Shown: piece by piece, positions 1 to 12,700 of the stretch | Numbering within the stretch: the stretch's first letter is position 1 | Layout of the letters: every line of letters begins with the position of its first letter | Origin: Membranipora membranacea | Lineage: Eukaryota > Bryozoa > Gymnolaemata > Cheilostomatida > Membraniporidae | Assembly: GCA_914767715.1 (NCBI GenBank) | Contig: OU612070.1 | Coordinates: 24,352,025 to 24,416,024, forward strand | Direction of reading: 5' to 3' | Length of the DNA stretch: 64,000 nt | Position numbers and translations under genes: made by a program | The notes under the pieces: model-generated | The model's input: the letters and a program-made list of their open reading frames with translations, nothing else | Database searches by the model: none | Told to the model about the DNA's origin: nothing

Positions 1-59
1 ATGGAAATGACATTAAAGTCACTTTCAGATTGTGACGAATGATTTTTTGGACGGCGAAT

Positions 60-270
60 ACCCATACCGTGTTATTTCGCCCGAATTTCTTATTGACGGT
101 GTGGCTGAATCGTTAGCACGCTTGCACACCATGACTTCAAAGGGATTAGACCCGGGAGACCGGGGTTCAAATCCCGGCCGCGGCAGATGTTTTTCATGTT
201 TTTTCCATCATGGGAATGGTGAGAATCCACTGATCTTTGACCAATTGTCATACCAGCGTGTTTTATAATT
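60..270 (+). mobile_element. tRNA-derived SINE copy
   Basis: A tRNA-like head runs from about 100 to 190. It has an A-box-like TGGCTGAATCGTTAGCACGC and a perfect B box GGTTCAAATCC at 164-174. The acceptor stem does not pair as in a true tRNA, and the head continues into unrelated sequence with TTTTTCATG. A second copy of the same family, with the same GTGTGGCTGA start, lies at 46040-46292, so this is read as a SINE and not as a tRNA gene. The ends are not sharply defined here. Confidence 0.55.
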
Positions 271-1154
271 TCGCTGTGTTATTGTTCAGCATTGTTTTAC
301 ATTTTCTTTTTCGAACCTAGAGCCTTATGATCTTGTGAAACATGTTTGATTTAATTTCAGAGAGTCAAATCCAGCCCACATTCCACCAAAGGATCTCTAA
401 CTCCTTGATTCCACATGACTCGGATCATAACCTTCAAAGGTCCGCAGCAAATAATTCAAAAATCATAGTGGGCGACAAACAGATAATCTTTAATAATAAC
501 AAATAAATAATATCATTTAAAAAGAAGTTAAAGGTTTAAATGTCATACAACAAAATACAATGTCTGTGTGAAAGTCAAAGTGTAATTTGCATCCATTAAT
601 GATCTTGAGAAATCAGAATTAATTCTTGTGATGAGTGAATCAGACGAACTAAACTTTGAAATAAGCTACAAGGATATGGCTAATGAATGATCAAAGTCTA
701 TTTGATGAGACTTCACAAACTTCTCTTCTTATGCATGACAGATCATCTCATAGCCACAGGGCTTGCTAGACCAAGTTTGGTACATTTGCCTGTATTCCGA
801 GTTGCTCCCGATCCACTGGTCACGCCCAGTAGAGGGGGGCAATTCCAAAGCGTAGGCAAATGGATCAAACTTGATCTAGGGTGCCAATGTGTGACAATAT
901 CTGTTTTTGTTTCTTAAATATGAACTTAGTCAACATGTTTGCTCTGAGCAGAGCCAACATATTAGCTAGTCTGAATTCCGCACTGATCGCCCTTTGGTTA
1001 TCTCTATTGAGTTTTAGGTGATACTTGCCAAGTTTATATACTGATACAAGACCATCATAGCTGTCTGAGAACACACATCTGTAGTCTTGCTCTTTATCGG
1101 TCTATGCACTGCACCAAGGAGTTAGAGAGACTAAGCATTAAGTGTCACTCCGTG
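271..1154. other. Intergenic, upstream of the lectin gene
   Basis: AT-rich sequence with no convincing exon or repeat. It should hold the promoter and 5' UTR of the lectin gene that follows, but no core-promoter motif stands out. Confidence 0.4.
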
Positions 1155-1800
1155 ATGGCTGGACTGGGTGTTTCTCTGATTTTCACAGTATTTGTTTTGG
1201 CTGAAGCTGCTTATGGTGCATGTAGGCTTTATTGGACTCCAAGCATAGGCAATACATGCATGATAGTCAACGACGCATATGATACTTGGCAGGGTGCCAA
1301 GTATTCCTGTCAATCTTTGGGTGGAGACTTGATCACTCTTGAGAATAGGAGGAAGGAATACTTTGTCAAAGGTTGGCTCTCTTCTACCGGTGAGAAAACT
1401 TGCTTTCGGCATACGATTGCTGATATTTAATCATGTAGTTAGTATATACATCTTTTGTGTTATTCTAAGCCGTTTTTGCCAGAATGGGTAGCCTAGGGTG
1501 TAAGAACAGAATTCATTGTTTTCAGCATTGATTGATCTTCGGAAAGGAATTTATGATTGACTTTCAGGTTGGCTCGCAGAAACAAGTTTATGGATTGGCG
1601 CTCATGAACCTCTCGGAGGAGTCTGGAAGTGGGATGGTTTGTACAAAGGGCTTATCAGCACTGGTGATTGGGGTTGGGGTGAACCCAATAATGATGATGA
1701 ACCAGAGGATTGTATGTCCCTTCATACGACAGCAATGTGGAATGACGAGTCCTGTACTACCAAATTGAGATATATTTGTGAGATAATGGCAACACCATGA
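1155..1800 (+). CDS. Secreted C-type lectin-like protein (two exons)
   Basis: Two exons, 1155-1389 and 1568-1800, join in phase 1 (donor GTGAGA, acceptor TTTCAG) to give 155 residues. Seen: a signal peptide (MAGLGVSLIFTVFVLAEAAYG, about residues 1-21) and then one C-type lectin-like domain to the end. The domain has the expected W..A...C core, WIGAH, an EPN tripeptide in the long loop, the WND motif and the last cysteines of the fold. In this family EPN plus WND usually marks calcium-dependent mannose-type sugar binding, so binding of mannose-like sugars outside the cell, as in recognition of microbes or self, is inferred. An upstream in-frame ATG at 1104 would add 17 hydrophilic residues before the signal peptide; the ATG at 1155 is preferred because it starts the signal directly. 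Single-domain, intact, no neighbour of related function. Confidence 0.88.
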
Positions 1801-3040
1801 ACATAAACAGAATAATCCACTACTCTAATTTCAGTCAATAAAATCATTGATAAGATATTAGATAAATAAAGTGCATGATCATAAATTAAAGAAAGAATTT
1901 TCTGTGAATTATTCATTACTCATCCATGAGCTCAACTGTAGCTCAAAGAAGCTATTCTGGGCTCCAGATTATTTCAGGTTAATGAGTAGGGCGATCTATT
2001 GATTTACAGGAAGAGGTGGGTTTGCTTTGGATATTACTGATCAAAGAAATTAACCATTTGACCATGTGCAATTTGAGTTTCAGTTTTCCATTGTCGAATT
2101 TGTGATGGTTGACAGTAATTCTTAATATTGAGATATGTTATTGTTGCCTCCAGTTTCTGACCACTGTAACATGGAAAACAGAAGACCTCACCAAGGCTGA
2201 GACCACCGGTTGCTGAATAAGTAGAAGTAGCGGAATTGGGATATTACATAAATTTCAAGGCTGTGAGCGCTAGCTGGGCGTGAGAAAATGCTGATCCCAC
2301 TCTATTTCAACTATTTTGACATGGAGTTTTTATGACAAAAAAAGAAGAATCATAGTAGCGGAGAAAAAATGAGATGTGCAGTTGACGTGTCTTGTCTCGA
2401 CTGGCTACTGTAAAAGTGCTGGGAGTCTAAGGCATGTCAGCTTTTTGGAATAGACTCCTTAGAAAACGGCAACTGTTTCTGGATACCAGAACATATTGTA
2501 TTTTCTTCCTGGAGAGTACTTTAGAGAATTCTAGAGATGTATTCCATTGGTTTTTAGTTTTATAGTAACTCACGCTAAATCTGAGTGGTGGAGAGCCCTG
2601 GTCCCTGGTCAATATTCTTGAATTTAGCATATTGACTTGATTTGGCACTTATCGTTTCATTTTTTGTAATTTCCCTAACATAGTTTCCATATATCAAGTT
2701 ATCGACTGATCTCCAAAAATCGAATCGCAGCAGCTGATATTTCCTATTCATGAAAGTTTTTCTCCTGTTATCAGGGATGCCTTAACGTTAAATTCCAAAA
2801 TAAATATGACTCAAACATCAAACTCACAAACATAACATTATAGTCAGCGCTACGGGAATTTAGATAAAAAATGAGAGAATATTAGAAAGCAATAAATACA
2901 GCATTAGATAGCAAATTGATTAATTTTTGACACACAATGCTAGTGGCTGCATCAAGCACTGTAAAGAATGACTATTTAACAATTCTAAGTATTAGTAATA
3001 TATAAACAGAAACAATAACAGTTGGGAATATTTAAGAGTA
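1801..3040. other. Intergenic sequence
   Basis: Probably carries the lectin 3' UTR (an AATAAA-like stretch lies near 1836-1870). No other gene, repeat or RNA is recognisable. Confidence 0.4.
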
Positions 3041-3142
3041 TCCCACAATGCAATTTTAGCTCAATACAGATTAAATCAGGACAACAGATAGAATTTTGAC
3101 CTGGTCAGAATGAGAATTCCTGAACAAAATTGCATTGTGGGA
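3041..3142. repeat. 17-bp perfect inverted repeat in the 3' flank of the GNAT gene
   Basis: TCCCACAATGCAATTTT at 3041-3057 is the exact reverse complement of 3126-3142, with 68 bp between. It ends 15 bp beyond the stop codon of the minus-strand acetyltransferase gene, so it would form a hairpin in its 3' UTR. It may be a tiny MITE; no target duplication is seen. Confidence 0.7.
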
Positions 3143-3157
3143 GTTGAGATTACGCTT

Positions 3158-5765
3158 TCAAAGTTTCTTCACCATGACTAATATCTTTTTGTGCACAGCT
3201 CTTACACTATCCTTGAGGGTTGAATAATTGGGATAGTTGTTTTCATAGTCTAAATCAAGCACTGTCTCAAAGTTTAGCTTAGCTCCGATTCTCTGAGTGT
3301 ATGCACTGGTAAACTCTGTAAGAATGATTGTGTAGCCGAGTTCTTTAGCTACTGAAATACATTTCTCGGCCATCTTGCATGCCAACCCTCTTTTTGTGTA
3401 AGCCGGTGCCACTGAGGCTATTTGTAGCTTCCACACTTTGTCCACGCTAGAACAGAAATACCGGCACATGAGGTTCTTATTTCATAAAGTGATCACTATT
3501 TCCAAATTAATTTATTGTTACGTTGAATTGTCAAAGCCATTTATCGACAGTAGTAATCACTTATTTATTAAGTACATATAACCTCGAACTCATGAAGAGA
3601 AAGAAGTCTGACAGCAAAGAAAAAACACTGTTATTACATCATTTATTTCAATTTATGACCTGCTAAAAACTGACTTTCCCCTTTGAGGTCTTTGATAAGC
3701 TGTAAAAAACTTTTTGATCACAGTTTCTACAGTACATGAGTCAACAACACCTACCTGTATTTGTTAAACACGTCAGATCTCACAAACATAGAATATAGGA
3801 ACATTCCAATTTTTCCAATCTTTTCCAGTGAGTTATCTTCCCATGTATGGTTAAGGAAAGGGATGGGTGGTCTGTTCTGGTGAGGGGTTGGATTCTTGTA
3901 CAGCGTAGCATTCACAATAAACCCTGCAGCCTGATAAACAAGAATACATAAATTAAAACAAGAATAGAACCTTTTTTAAATAGTTTGTTGAAGACATGAG
4001 GAGTAAATATCAGCTAGGTGTATAGCTAGTTTGAGTGGACTCGGTGATACCCAACACTACATTTTTGCTCGCGAGGTGGGCTTTCCTATAAAGTAAAGAG
4101 GGTGAGTGAATGTTAGCTATCTCAAAGGCTAAATATGAATACTTAATTTATTTTCTTTCAAAAGGTAAATTTTTTTCCTTGTTTATGCTATAAATATGGT
4201 ATGATAAAAATGGGTTTGTCAATATAGGTGATAAAAGCAAATGAAAGCAAGGCTCGGCGAGATAGTGTCCAAATAGAGATAAAGAATAATAATTTTCATC
4301 CATGTGACGGACTTGCTAAGTCACCACCATGTGAGAATAGAGTGTGAGTCAGAATTTCTAGAAACTCACCTTGTTATTTTTATTGTCCCAGGCGACGATA
4401 CACGGTGTATCATCGAATGTAACCACATCATGCAATAATCCTTCCAGCGACCTTGCTCCTGCCTCAGTGTGGAACGCTTCCACGGTCGAGTTCATTGGCT
4501 CGTTTCTGAAGAAAGCTAACCAGGGCTCTAGTAAACATCTCCAGTTATTTGCTTTGTCTTCCAAAATCTGCCAACATTAAACATAATTGTTATAAATATG
4601 GTGCACACTTGAGGAAATTGTACTGACATTTTTTAAAGCGAAAATAAAGTTCTATCAAGGTATAACAGGGTTCCTTGGTTTTATAAAATGGAAAGGGTCA
4701 ATGTATTTACAAGTGTGTATCGTTAGATTTTCTGATCCTACTCTCTTCTGTTACATAACAATATTCTCACCCAAATCTCCATCCTTCCTCCCAAGATTAT
4801 ATCAGGGTGGGGGGGGGGTGGGTCCCCTCCCCAACCTCCCAACATTATATCTTACCTTAATCTCAATATCATTACTACTTGTAACAGCGTTAGCAAGAGT
4901 CATTTTCTATTATTTTGAATTTAATGTCAGAAAAAATATATTCACAATGGTTCGGCTTAGCTGCGCTCAGGTAACAGTCCAGTCTGTCTATTGGAGCGAT
5001 CAGGTTACAGTTTTATACCCTACACCAAGCTAAAAGGTTCCTGTTGCTTCAGAAGATAATTGATTGGATGACATGAGGAAAGGGTAAAACTTGCAACGGT
5101 ATCTGGCGTGCAACCTGTCTGCAATATTCTTGACTAGTCATTATCTCCTGGACAACGCTTATCATGCGTGACTCAATTAATTCCATTTCCTCAACCTAAT
5201 GTACGTTCCACGGAGTTTATCACTGAAATTTTGAAAATTTTAACAGCTCAACAGGAACTTTTATGAAAGCAAAATGAGTAGTTTTGATTCTAATTTTAGT
5301 TTCCTGGCAATATTGATGAGCTTCAAGTAACTCTGATTCACTTCAGATTCCGTTTACACACTGTCATTAAGATGAATGCCAATTTCATCAATGTACAATA
5401 GGTGGCAATTACAGAAGCCGGCTCTTCCTTATGTTCATGTTGCATCATAATGTCACGTTTTTAGCTCGCTTACACACACACAGTACCAACTGCACTTTTG
5501 TGTTCTCCCAAGTATAACTAAGCACTTAGTATTTCTAAGCAGTTAATATTTTACCCCATGCTCCTGGATGTGGCTGTGATGTGACATCTGATTTTTTTAA
5601 CAATTACTTAGCAATAAATAATAATAAAAGGAAGTATTGGTTGGTGAGATCCACCAGTTTACACACATACAGTACCAAGGGTACTTTTGTGATCTCCCAT
5701 TTACTCCTAAGCATACCTTAGCAATAAATAAAAGGACTTACCTGTTGCTGAAATTCACCTGTCAT
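3158..5765 (-). CDS. GNAT-family N-acetyltransferase, arylalkylamine type
   Basis: Four exons on the minus strand, 5742-5765, 4370-4567, 3755-3930 and 3158-3446, join with consistent phases (0, 0, 2) and GT-AG borders to give 228 residues. The first exon codes only eight residues (MTGEFQQQ). The GNAT acetyl-CoA signature is in the last exon: a beta strand ending IASVAPAYTKRGLACKM, where the R-G-L-A loop is the pyrophosphate-binding turn, followed by the helix AEKCISVAKELG and the beta-bulge segment with FTSAYTQRIGAKLNFE. This layout matches animal arylalkylamine (dopamine/serotonin-like) N-acetyltransferases, which move acetyl from acetyl-CoA to a primary amine in the cytosol. The precise amine is not readable from sequence; polyamine acetylation is an alternative. 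No breaks. The first intron (4568-5741) holds a diverged local duplication. Confidence 0.82.
5464..5736. repeat. Diverged local duplication within an intron
   Basis: The segment from about 5466 (TTACACACACACAGTACCAA, CTTTTGTG, CTCCCA, CTAAGCA) recurs from about 5659 with the same order of words, and both are followed by TTAGCAATAAATA. Copies are about 190 bp apart inside intron 1 of the acetyltransferase gene. Confidence 0.6.
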
Positions 5766-6115
5766 CGTTGCCAATGCAAAAAATGTCTAGCATAGAGAAC
5801 GCTTGACCTGACTTCATCCCCGGTAAATGTGCTAACAAGTTACTTCAGGGCTTAGCATGAAATGCTACTTTGTTGGCAGAAATGCAACAAAGTTACAAGT
5901 TACAAATTTGAATGCAAGCTTTCCCACGCATAGTGTTGTGTTCTGCAATTTATTGCATCACAGAACGTTTTGAAAGATCTCTGACTGAAATGCGAAAAAT
6001 AATTTCAATGAGTTTTGAAATTTGTTTTGGAATTTGATTTTGAATTTTATGACAGATAGGTAGATATGTGAATTCTGACAAGGGTCACGTTAAAGTTTTT
6101 GTTCTAACACCAACC

Positions 6116-6393
6116 ATACCCAGCACCCAGCACCCAGCACCCAGCACCCAGCACCCAGCACCCAGCACCCAGCGGCCAACCATACCCAGCACCCAGCGGC
6201 CAACCATACCCAGCACCCAGCGGCCAACCATATCCAGCACCCAGCACCCAGCACCCAGCACCCAGCACCCAGCACCCAGCACCCAGCACCCAGCACCCAG
6301 CACCCAGCACCCAGCACCCAGCACCCAGCACCCAGCACCCAGCACCCAGCACCCAGCACCCAGCACCCAGCACCCAGCACCCAGCACCCAGCG
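6116..6393. repeat. 7-bp minisatellite (CCCAGCA)n
   Basis: About 38 tandem copies of CCCAGCA with three embedded GCGGCCAACCATAC-type interruptions at 6172-6235. Because 7 is not a multiple of 3, all frames stay open and produce artefactual repeat ORFs on both strands; none is a gene. Confidence 0.97.
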
Positions 6394-6454
6394 GCCTCAT
6401 CCTTGGCGAACTCACACTGTTTATATGTCACACTCTCCACATAATATTGTTGAA

Positions 6455-6630
6455 ATATAAGTTGAGATAAGTAAAAGATGAAAATTGTAAAGTTGAAAAG
6501 TAAAAGTTGAAATTAAGTAAATTAAGTAAAATTAAAGTATTAAATTAAAGTATTAAATTAAAAATTAAATTAAGTAAAATTAAGTAAAAGTTGAAAAGTT
6601 GAAAAGTCATTATAAGTTGAAAGAAGTAAA
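6455..6630. repeat. AT-rich simple repeat
   Basis: Irregular repetition of AAGTAAAA, TTGAAAAG and AAATTAAAGTATT words. It immediately precedes the LINE fragment and follows the 7-bp array. Confidence 0.8.
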
Positions 6631-6636
6631 ATACTT

Positions 6637-7527
6637 ATGTGGATACATGATTTTCTCAACGAACGCAAACAGAAAGTAGTTTTAGTGCATAACCAATCAA
6701 CTGAGACCTCTGTTACTTTGGACGTGCCTCAAGGCTCGATTTTAAGGCCAACCCTGTTCTTGGTATATATTAATGACTTACTTAACCATGTGGACTGTAA
6801 AGTAGGCCTATTCCCAGATGAAACTCTCATGTATCAGACCTACAACACAGCCGCTGCTCTGAGTTTTCAATGGTGCAGACTCTGAATCAAAAATCATTTT
6901 TATCCTAACAAAAGCGGTTTTCAAGATAACCCTCATTCAGCAGGTTTTTCCTATGTTGGTTAAAATGTTGGTTAAAATCCGAATGGTTTGTCACTCACCA
7001 CATCGTGGCAGCAAAATAGTGTGCCTTAAGGGCAAGGCTGCAATGACTGCGCCAATTTTCTCTCAGTTTGTAGGCAGGTCGGAGCACACCTGGGGGTCCA
7101 ACAACTCCCAGTAGTCAGTGGACTGCAGTGGGATTCGAACCCACGACCTTCAACACTTGCATGCTGGAAGTCCGGCGCTCTAACCACTGAGCCACCTCCT
7201 ACTCCTATGCAGCGTTGGTTAAAAGTACCAAATTGGAGAGAGGACAATTCCGAATTGAGGCATAAATAAGAGCTCAGAAAACTGTCTATTTCAGTCAAAT
7301 ACCTCATCTTGTCTGCATGGGCTGACACATGATGTATGTCGTTCAATGTCACCAAAAGCTCAATCATGTGCGTCAATCCGAAAATGTCTGCGCTTGTTGC
7401 TGAGTACACTTTCAACAGGACCAATCTTGACACCACACATGGGAGCGAATATCTCAGGTATGTAATACAGAGCGATCTATATTTACAGCACACATCAAAC
7501 AAAAAGTCACCAATACACATCATCTAG
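6637..7527 (+). pseudogene. Non-LTR reverse-transcriptase relic, interrupted by a SINE
   Basis: The stretch 6637-6880 codes a reverse-transcriptase palm piece: VPQGSIL.PTLFLVYINDL is followed by a degenerate catalytic box (FPDET where the family has FADDT). At 7336-7527 the same strand resumes with the RT thumb region: FNVTKSSIM, then YLRYVIQSDLYLQH, the counterpart of the YLGV-x-dL-W-H block of LINE polymerases. Between them sits a reversed tRNA-derived SINE (7020-7205). The two RT pieces are in family order and on one strand, so they are one dead LINE copy (Jockey/CR1-like) with the SINE inserted. No endonuclease domain is left. Confidence 0.75.
7020..7205 (-). mobile_element. tRNA-derived SINE inside a LINE relic
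   Basis: On the minus strand the head reads GGTGGCTCAGTGGTTAGAGC (A box) and 45 bases later GGTTCGAATCC (B box), spaced as in a tRNA. It is followed by a roughly 100-bp tRNA-unrelated body ending near 7020. The A and B boxes are close to the RNA polymerase III consensus. Confidence 0.8.
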
Positions 7528-9787
7528 GTATGATAATAAGGACTCTCCAAGAACCACCAAACAAGTCTTGTCACCGAATGCTGACCATTGCCGTCTAATT
7601 ATGGTTTTAGAGACAAAACCAAGCAATGATGACGATGATTTAATCCCACAGACCTAAAAATTGATAATCTCTATTGACCTAACTCTCATCTTCTCATCCA
7701 TATAAGTGAGATAACTCATGACGCATCATGAATTGAATTCCTGAGGAATATCACCGAGCAAGGTTAGTAAGTATGCTGTTTTGATTGAGGGCAGAGGCAG
7801 GACTGCTATATCACACTTCATGCATCAGCTGCATGCTATAGCTATAACTAAGGTTATTGTAATATGCTGATCTACAATGAATCTTAATGTAGGGCAGGAG
7901 ACGACTTCCTATATTATCAGCATTGATACGAGCGACAGTAAAAATATGACAAAGATGTATTATTATGGAGTGAGCTCCAGCACTGTTGCGGACAAATCAT
8001 CACTTAATGTACAGTGAATCTTGAATGGAGTTAGGAGGTGGTATAGTTAGTACCTAGCTTTCAGCTAACAAGAAATCCTCTGTGGTTTGAATCTTACTAC
8101 AGACTACAGTAGTTTTGCAGTCCCCAGGTGTTCACGATGATCCCCTCCTACTTGCAGTGTGAAATCTTACCAAGTAAACGCAGAATATATTTTGCGGCTC
8201 ATCCTGTGAAATGTGACATGTGATAAAACCCTCTCTTATTCTATCAGGGTCAAATAGGAAAAGATATTAATGTAAGACAATTAACTTTATTTTAACTCAT
8301 CATTGCCATATATATTGATGAAATATTATAATTATATATAATATTTAAAAGCAAATAGAGCTCCTTATGTATGTATATATAGAACAGGTTATGCAAGTCT
8401 TAGTGACAGTGAATGTCTATCTTTGTGAACAGCACTACTGTATATTATCTACCAGTGTAATATAATTAAACTCTCCAGTTCATACTAATAATGTTTGTGG
8501 GCAGTAAATCCAGGACCTTATTAATCTCAGGAAGTATTTCTAGGACTTCCAACACAATTAGGTTAATAAAGGGTCATCAAATGTTAAAATTATAACTTAT
8601 AATTATAATGAATAATAGTCACTTCAATTAAATTAGAGAGGCCCTTTTATAATACAAACTCAGTGTTTACAGTATAAAGTGGCGGAGATGTGTAATGTTT
8701 TGGATTTATCTCCACATATGTTGACTGAATATTGAGTTACAAATGACAACAGTACTAGCGTTATATGACCACTTAATCAAATACAGCAGCAAGTGAGACG
8801 AAGTCTCAAATCGGCTGTGAAATAACTAATATATATAATCTGCTGGGTGTGGTCACAGTGCACAGTGAGCGAAAATAACTGCAATAAAGTCTCCAATAAT
8901 AAGTATGATGTGAAAACTGCTGATAAAACGGATATAATATAATAATATTCTAATACTATATAGACATAATAATCGTATGACTTCACACAAAGTAACTGTA
9001 TTTATAAATGTTCCCGTATTAAAGGTGATGCCTGATAAGCTGTTCAGAGTAGAGGGTCACTGAGTGTACGCTTTAGAGTAGGATAAAGCTCAGTAATACC
9101 ACAATCTGCAGTAAAATGTACAGTCGTCATCGGAGAGGTGGGGGTGTGGGGGCTGGAGGCAGGCTGACGTCTGACAACTCTAGCGCCTATTTCGCACGCA
9201 TTTGGAGGCGCTAGAGTTGTTTTCTCTTCTCCCCTATTGGTAATAGTTTGTAGTATGGGAATTGTGAAAAAACTTGGGCTGTTAAAATTTATGCCAATAA
9301 ATTGATCAGTTTAATTAGAAACACAGTACGCTTCCATCCTTCCCAAACAAAACCCCCTACCCACACCAAGCCCAAAGTCAGGAAATGCGGCAGTCCTATG
9401 GAGGAAACACTTCAATCTTCATAAAGAAAAATGAAGACTTGTCATGTTTGCTGTCGTGCAATTTGACAAAAGGCAGTCTGCATAAAGAACAGTTCAGAAA
9501 CGTACCTCGTCCAACCGATACAAAATTAGACCTCAGACCAAATTAGACAATCAAACTCTCGATCACACTCCCACATGAATAGTAGGCTATAATCCGTTGT
9601 TAGGCCTAGACTAGAGTATAGATCCTCTCATACTATGAGCTAAGATTAATGGGTATATATAAATATAATCAAATGTTCAGAACTGGGTTATAAAGACCTA
9701 AAGTCTATGTCAACCACCCCTCCTCCTTCCAACCTTTCTCAGCAAATATAACAATTGGTATAACTTGAATCTCTATCCCTGACAGAT
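7528..9787. other. Long intergenic region
   Basis: AT-rich, with TA runs near 8310-8345. No exon with flanking splice signals is recognised. One strong hairpin (9174-9220) is listed separately. The distal part should contain the promoter of the CWF19L1 gene. Confidence 0.4.
9174..9220. repeat. 14-bp perfect hairpin
   Basis: ACAACTCTAGCGCC at 9174-9187 and its exact reverse complement at 9207-9220 flank a 19-base loop containing TTTCGCACGCATTT. It lies about 570 bp upstream of the CWF19L1 start and is more GC-rich than its surroundings. Confidence 0.75.
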
Positions 9788-12700
9788 ATGGGAGAGCCAA
9801 GCCGTAGCCTGAAGGTTTTTGTGAGCGGAGATGTATGTGGAAAGTTTGATTCAAACGCATAACATCAATTCCGTCTAAGACAGGACAGTTTGATCTGCTG
9901 TTTTGTGTCGGTAACTTCTTTGGGAAGGATATGAGTCAGTGGCTACCTTATAAGAATGGAGAAAAGTTGGTACCTGTTACCACATATACTCGGTACGTAG
10001 CACTTATACAATAATCACATTATTATATACTTTGCAAAAGTTGTTGTTTAGATGTTTCTAGTTTCTTGTATTTTTTTTGGCTTTCATTTTTTCAATTTTT
10101 TGTATCATTTGAATGCTCATATCACTGCGAGAAGCAATATAGGGACCTGGTGTGCACCATATCTGCCATAAATGAATATTCTAAGATTCAAAAGTTTGTG
10201 GTGTCCTGATGGGGTCTTACTAGGGTTTAACTCCCTGCAGATAGCTCAAGCCAAAGAGAAGAGGAGATATTAGACATGAGACATGCGCAACAAGAGAAGA
10301 TAGCTATTATCAATATTAATGCTTTATAATACTAAATCAATTGATATTGGATATAATTTCTAAACTTACTGTTCAATCACAGACATGGAGCCTATGGTTG
10401 AGAGGCAACTTCGAAATGAATTTTCAAAAAGAATTTGTCAGCATCTCGAGGTCCTACGATCTTGGATAACTTTTTGAGCTCTGATATTTGGTGACCCTGT
10501 ACTTGTCATTTCTGCTTTAAGAAGAAAGTTAAAAATGTGAATTTTTTCCCTTTGCCAAAATTATAAACCGGTACATTGCTGGTTGCTTTTTCTGTTGTTT
10601 AGGATCTTTTCCAGGTTGTAATGAAGATGAGGATGCTCAGTATTTTATGAATGATGAGGGCGAGGAGTTATGTGATAATGTCACTTATCTGGGTAAGAGC
10701 GGATTATCCACCAGTACCTCCGGACTCACTGTCGCTTATCTCAGCGGGAGAGACGGCGCAGATAAAGATGACTTCTCTCACTTCTCTGCGTCAGATGTAC
10801 AAGCACTCAAATCTAAAATAAGCAGCACTGAGAAGTTCCGAGGTGTAGATATACTACTGACTTATGTCTGGCCTCGAGGTGTCAGTCTCTATGGTGTGGA
10901 GCTAAACCAGCAGCCAAAGTGTGACTCGTACAATGTGGCTAAGTTAGCCATGGCTCTCAAACCTCATTATCATTTCTCCGGTATTGAGGGTGTCTCATAT
11001 GAGAGGAACCCTTATAGAAATCACAAACTTTTATCAGGACAAAGCGAACACATGTCCAGGCTTGTTGCCCTGGCAACTGTAGGCAACAAAGAGAAACATA
11101 AATGTCTTTTGCATTTAATATGGCACCGGTGAAGTATATATATAGAGAAGAGCTTCATAAACAGGCAGCAGACACAACAGAATGTCCGTATAAGATGACT
11201 CATCAGGAGGTGATGGAGATGAGAGAATCTGGAGCTGCTCCTCAGAGGAATGAATTCTTCTACGGACAATCATCAGCAGCTGGAAACAAACGGCATGGTA
11301 ATCTCACCATAACATTGTCAATAAGCATCTTAGTTTTAGTAGCTGAAAAAAGTACAATAATTGATACACATGACATTGAAATGTACCTGTTTATCATTTC
11401 TTCATGACGCTCACCTCGATTATATGCTTAGTCTAAGGCTAAAATTAATTAAAATTTTCTGACCCAGTGTCATTATTAATTTTTGTCTCATTTCTTCAAT
11501 TTAATTTGCAGGTCGACCACACAGTGATGGTCCAGATGCTAAGAGAACCTCCGAGCCTCCAAAGCCTAAAGGACCATGCTCGTTTTGTTTGGGCAGTCCG
11601 GAGGTTGAGAAGCATCTTGTTGTTAGTGTCGGTACTCATGTATATGTAGCTATGGCTAGAGGTCCCCTCAATGATCAGCATGTACTTATTTTACCAATTG
11701 GACATTTTCAATCACTTGTTACCTGCTCTGATGAAGTTCTTGAGGTGAGGCAGCAACTTTTAATAATAAATTTTGCATGAGTTGTGCTCTCCTGGTTGTT
11801 TAGAAGACAATCCTAATGCTTATTTTTGTATCACAATGAACCTGGATCTTGGATAAAACTCCCTGTTTCCGCCAAGTTCTGCAGTTATTGGATCAGTCAA
11901 AACTATACAATACGTAGAGAGTTATCCCCTTGAGAGAACATATTGTGCTGACACCAAGTTCATGAATCATGTCCAATACCAAAACTACCGGCAATCAAAC
12001 TACTTCTGATTTCATTCAATAGTTATATTGGGAAGACAAATAACGAAATTTTGCTCTTTGCTGCCAGTTAGCCGTTGTTTTCAGTTCTGCTCCCGATTTC
12101 TTTATAGGAAATAGCAAAGTACAAGGCGGCACTGAAGAGATTTTTTAAGTCACAAGGTAAAGCCGTAGTATTCTTTGAGAGGAACTTTAAGTCTTCTCAC
12201 ACACAAGTACAGACAGTAGCCATACCTAAAGACAAGGCAGATCAGTGTATTCATGTATTCATGTCTAATGCTGAGCTACTTAAGGTAGACCTCGTGGAAA
12301 TTCCTGATAGATCTGAACTCAAAGAGATAGTCCATGCAGGTTTGTACAAATTATGTTCTATTCTATCTATAGATATTAATGTGTAGAGATTAGTTAAGTT
12401 AGTTGATGCTTGATAAAGATGTAGACTCCAAGACCATCTCTACTAAGCCACTCTTGACATATGCAGTAACCATATATTTCGAAGTGCTAGAACTTCTAAA
12501 AGCGTTTGTTACTTTCACCAGTTTACAACTGAGCCTGCCTATCTCACGCTCTGTGTACAGCAGTCCTCCCTTAATTTTAGGTAAGACATATTTCTATGCT
12601 GAGCTGCCAAACGGTGATAAGCTGTTTCACAGAATACAGAAAAACTTCCCGATACAGTTTGGGAGAGAAGTGATGGCAGATGAGCAAATGCTAAACAAAC

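Noticed and set aside
100-190. Functional tRNA gene
   Set aside because: A and B boxes are present but the acceptor stem does not pair, and a related copy at 46080 ends in a SINE-type (AATC)n tail.
6068-6460. Repeat-rich proteins on both strands (PSTQHPA, LGAGCWV)
   Set aside because: They are translations of the 7-bp minisatellite in every frame, with no splice or start context.
9833-9879. A 47-bp intron in CWF19L1 exon 1
   Set aside because: It would restore the frame but remove the conserved GKFD residues, and the base loss fits a homopolymer error better.
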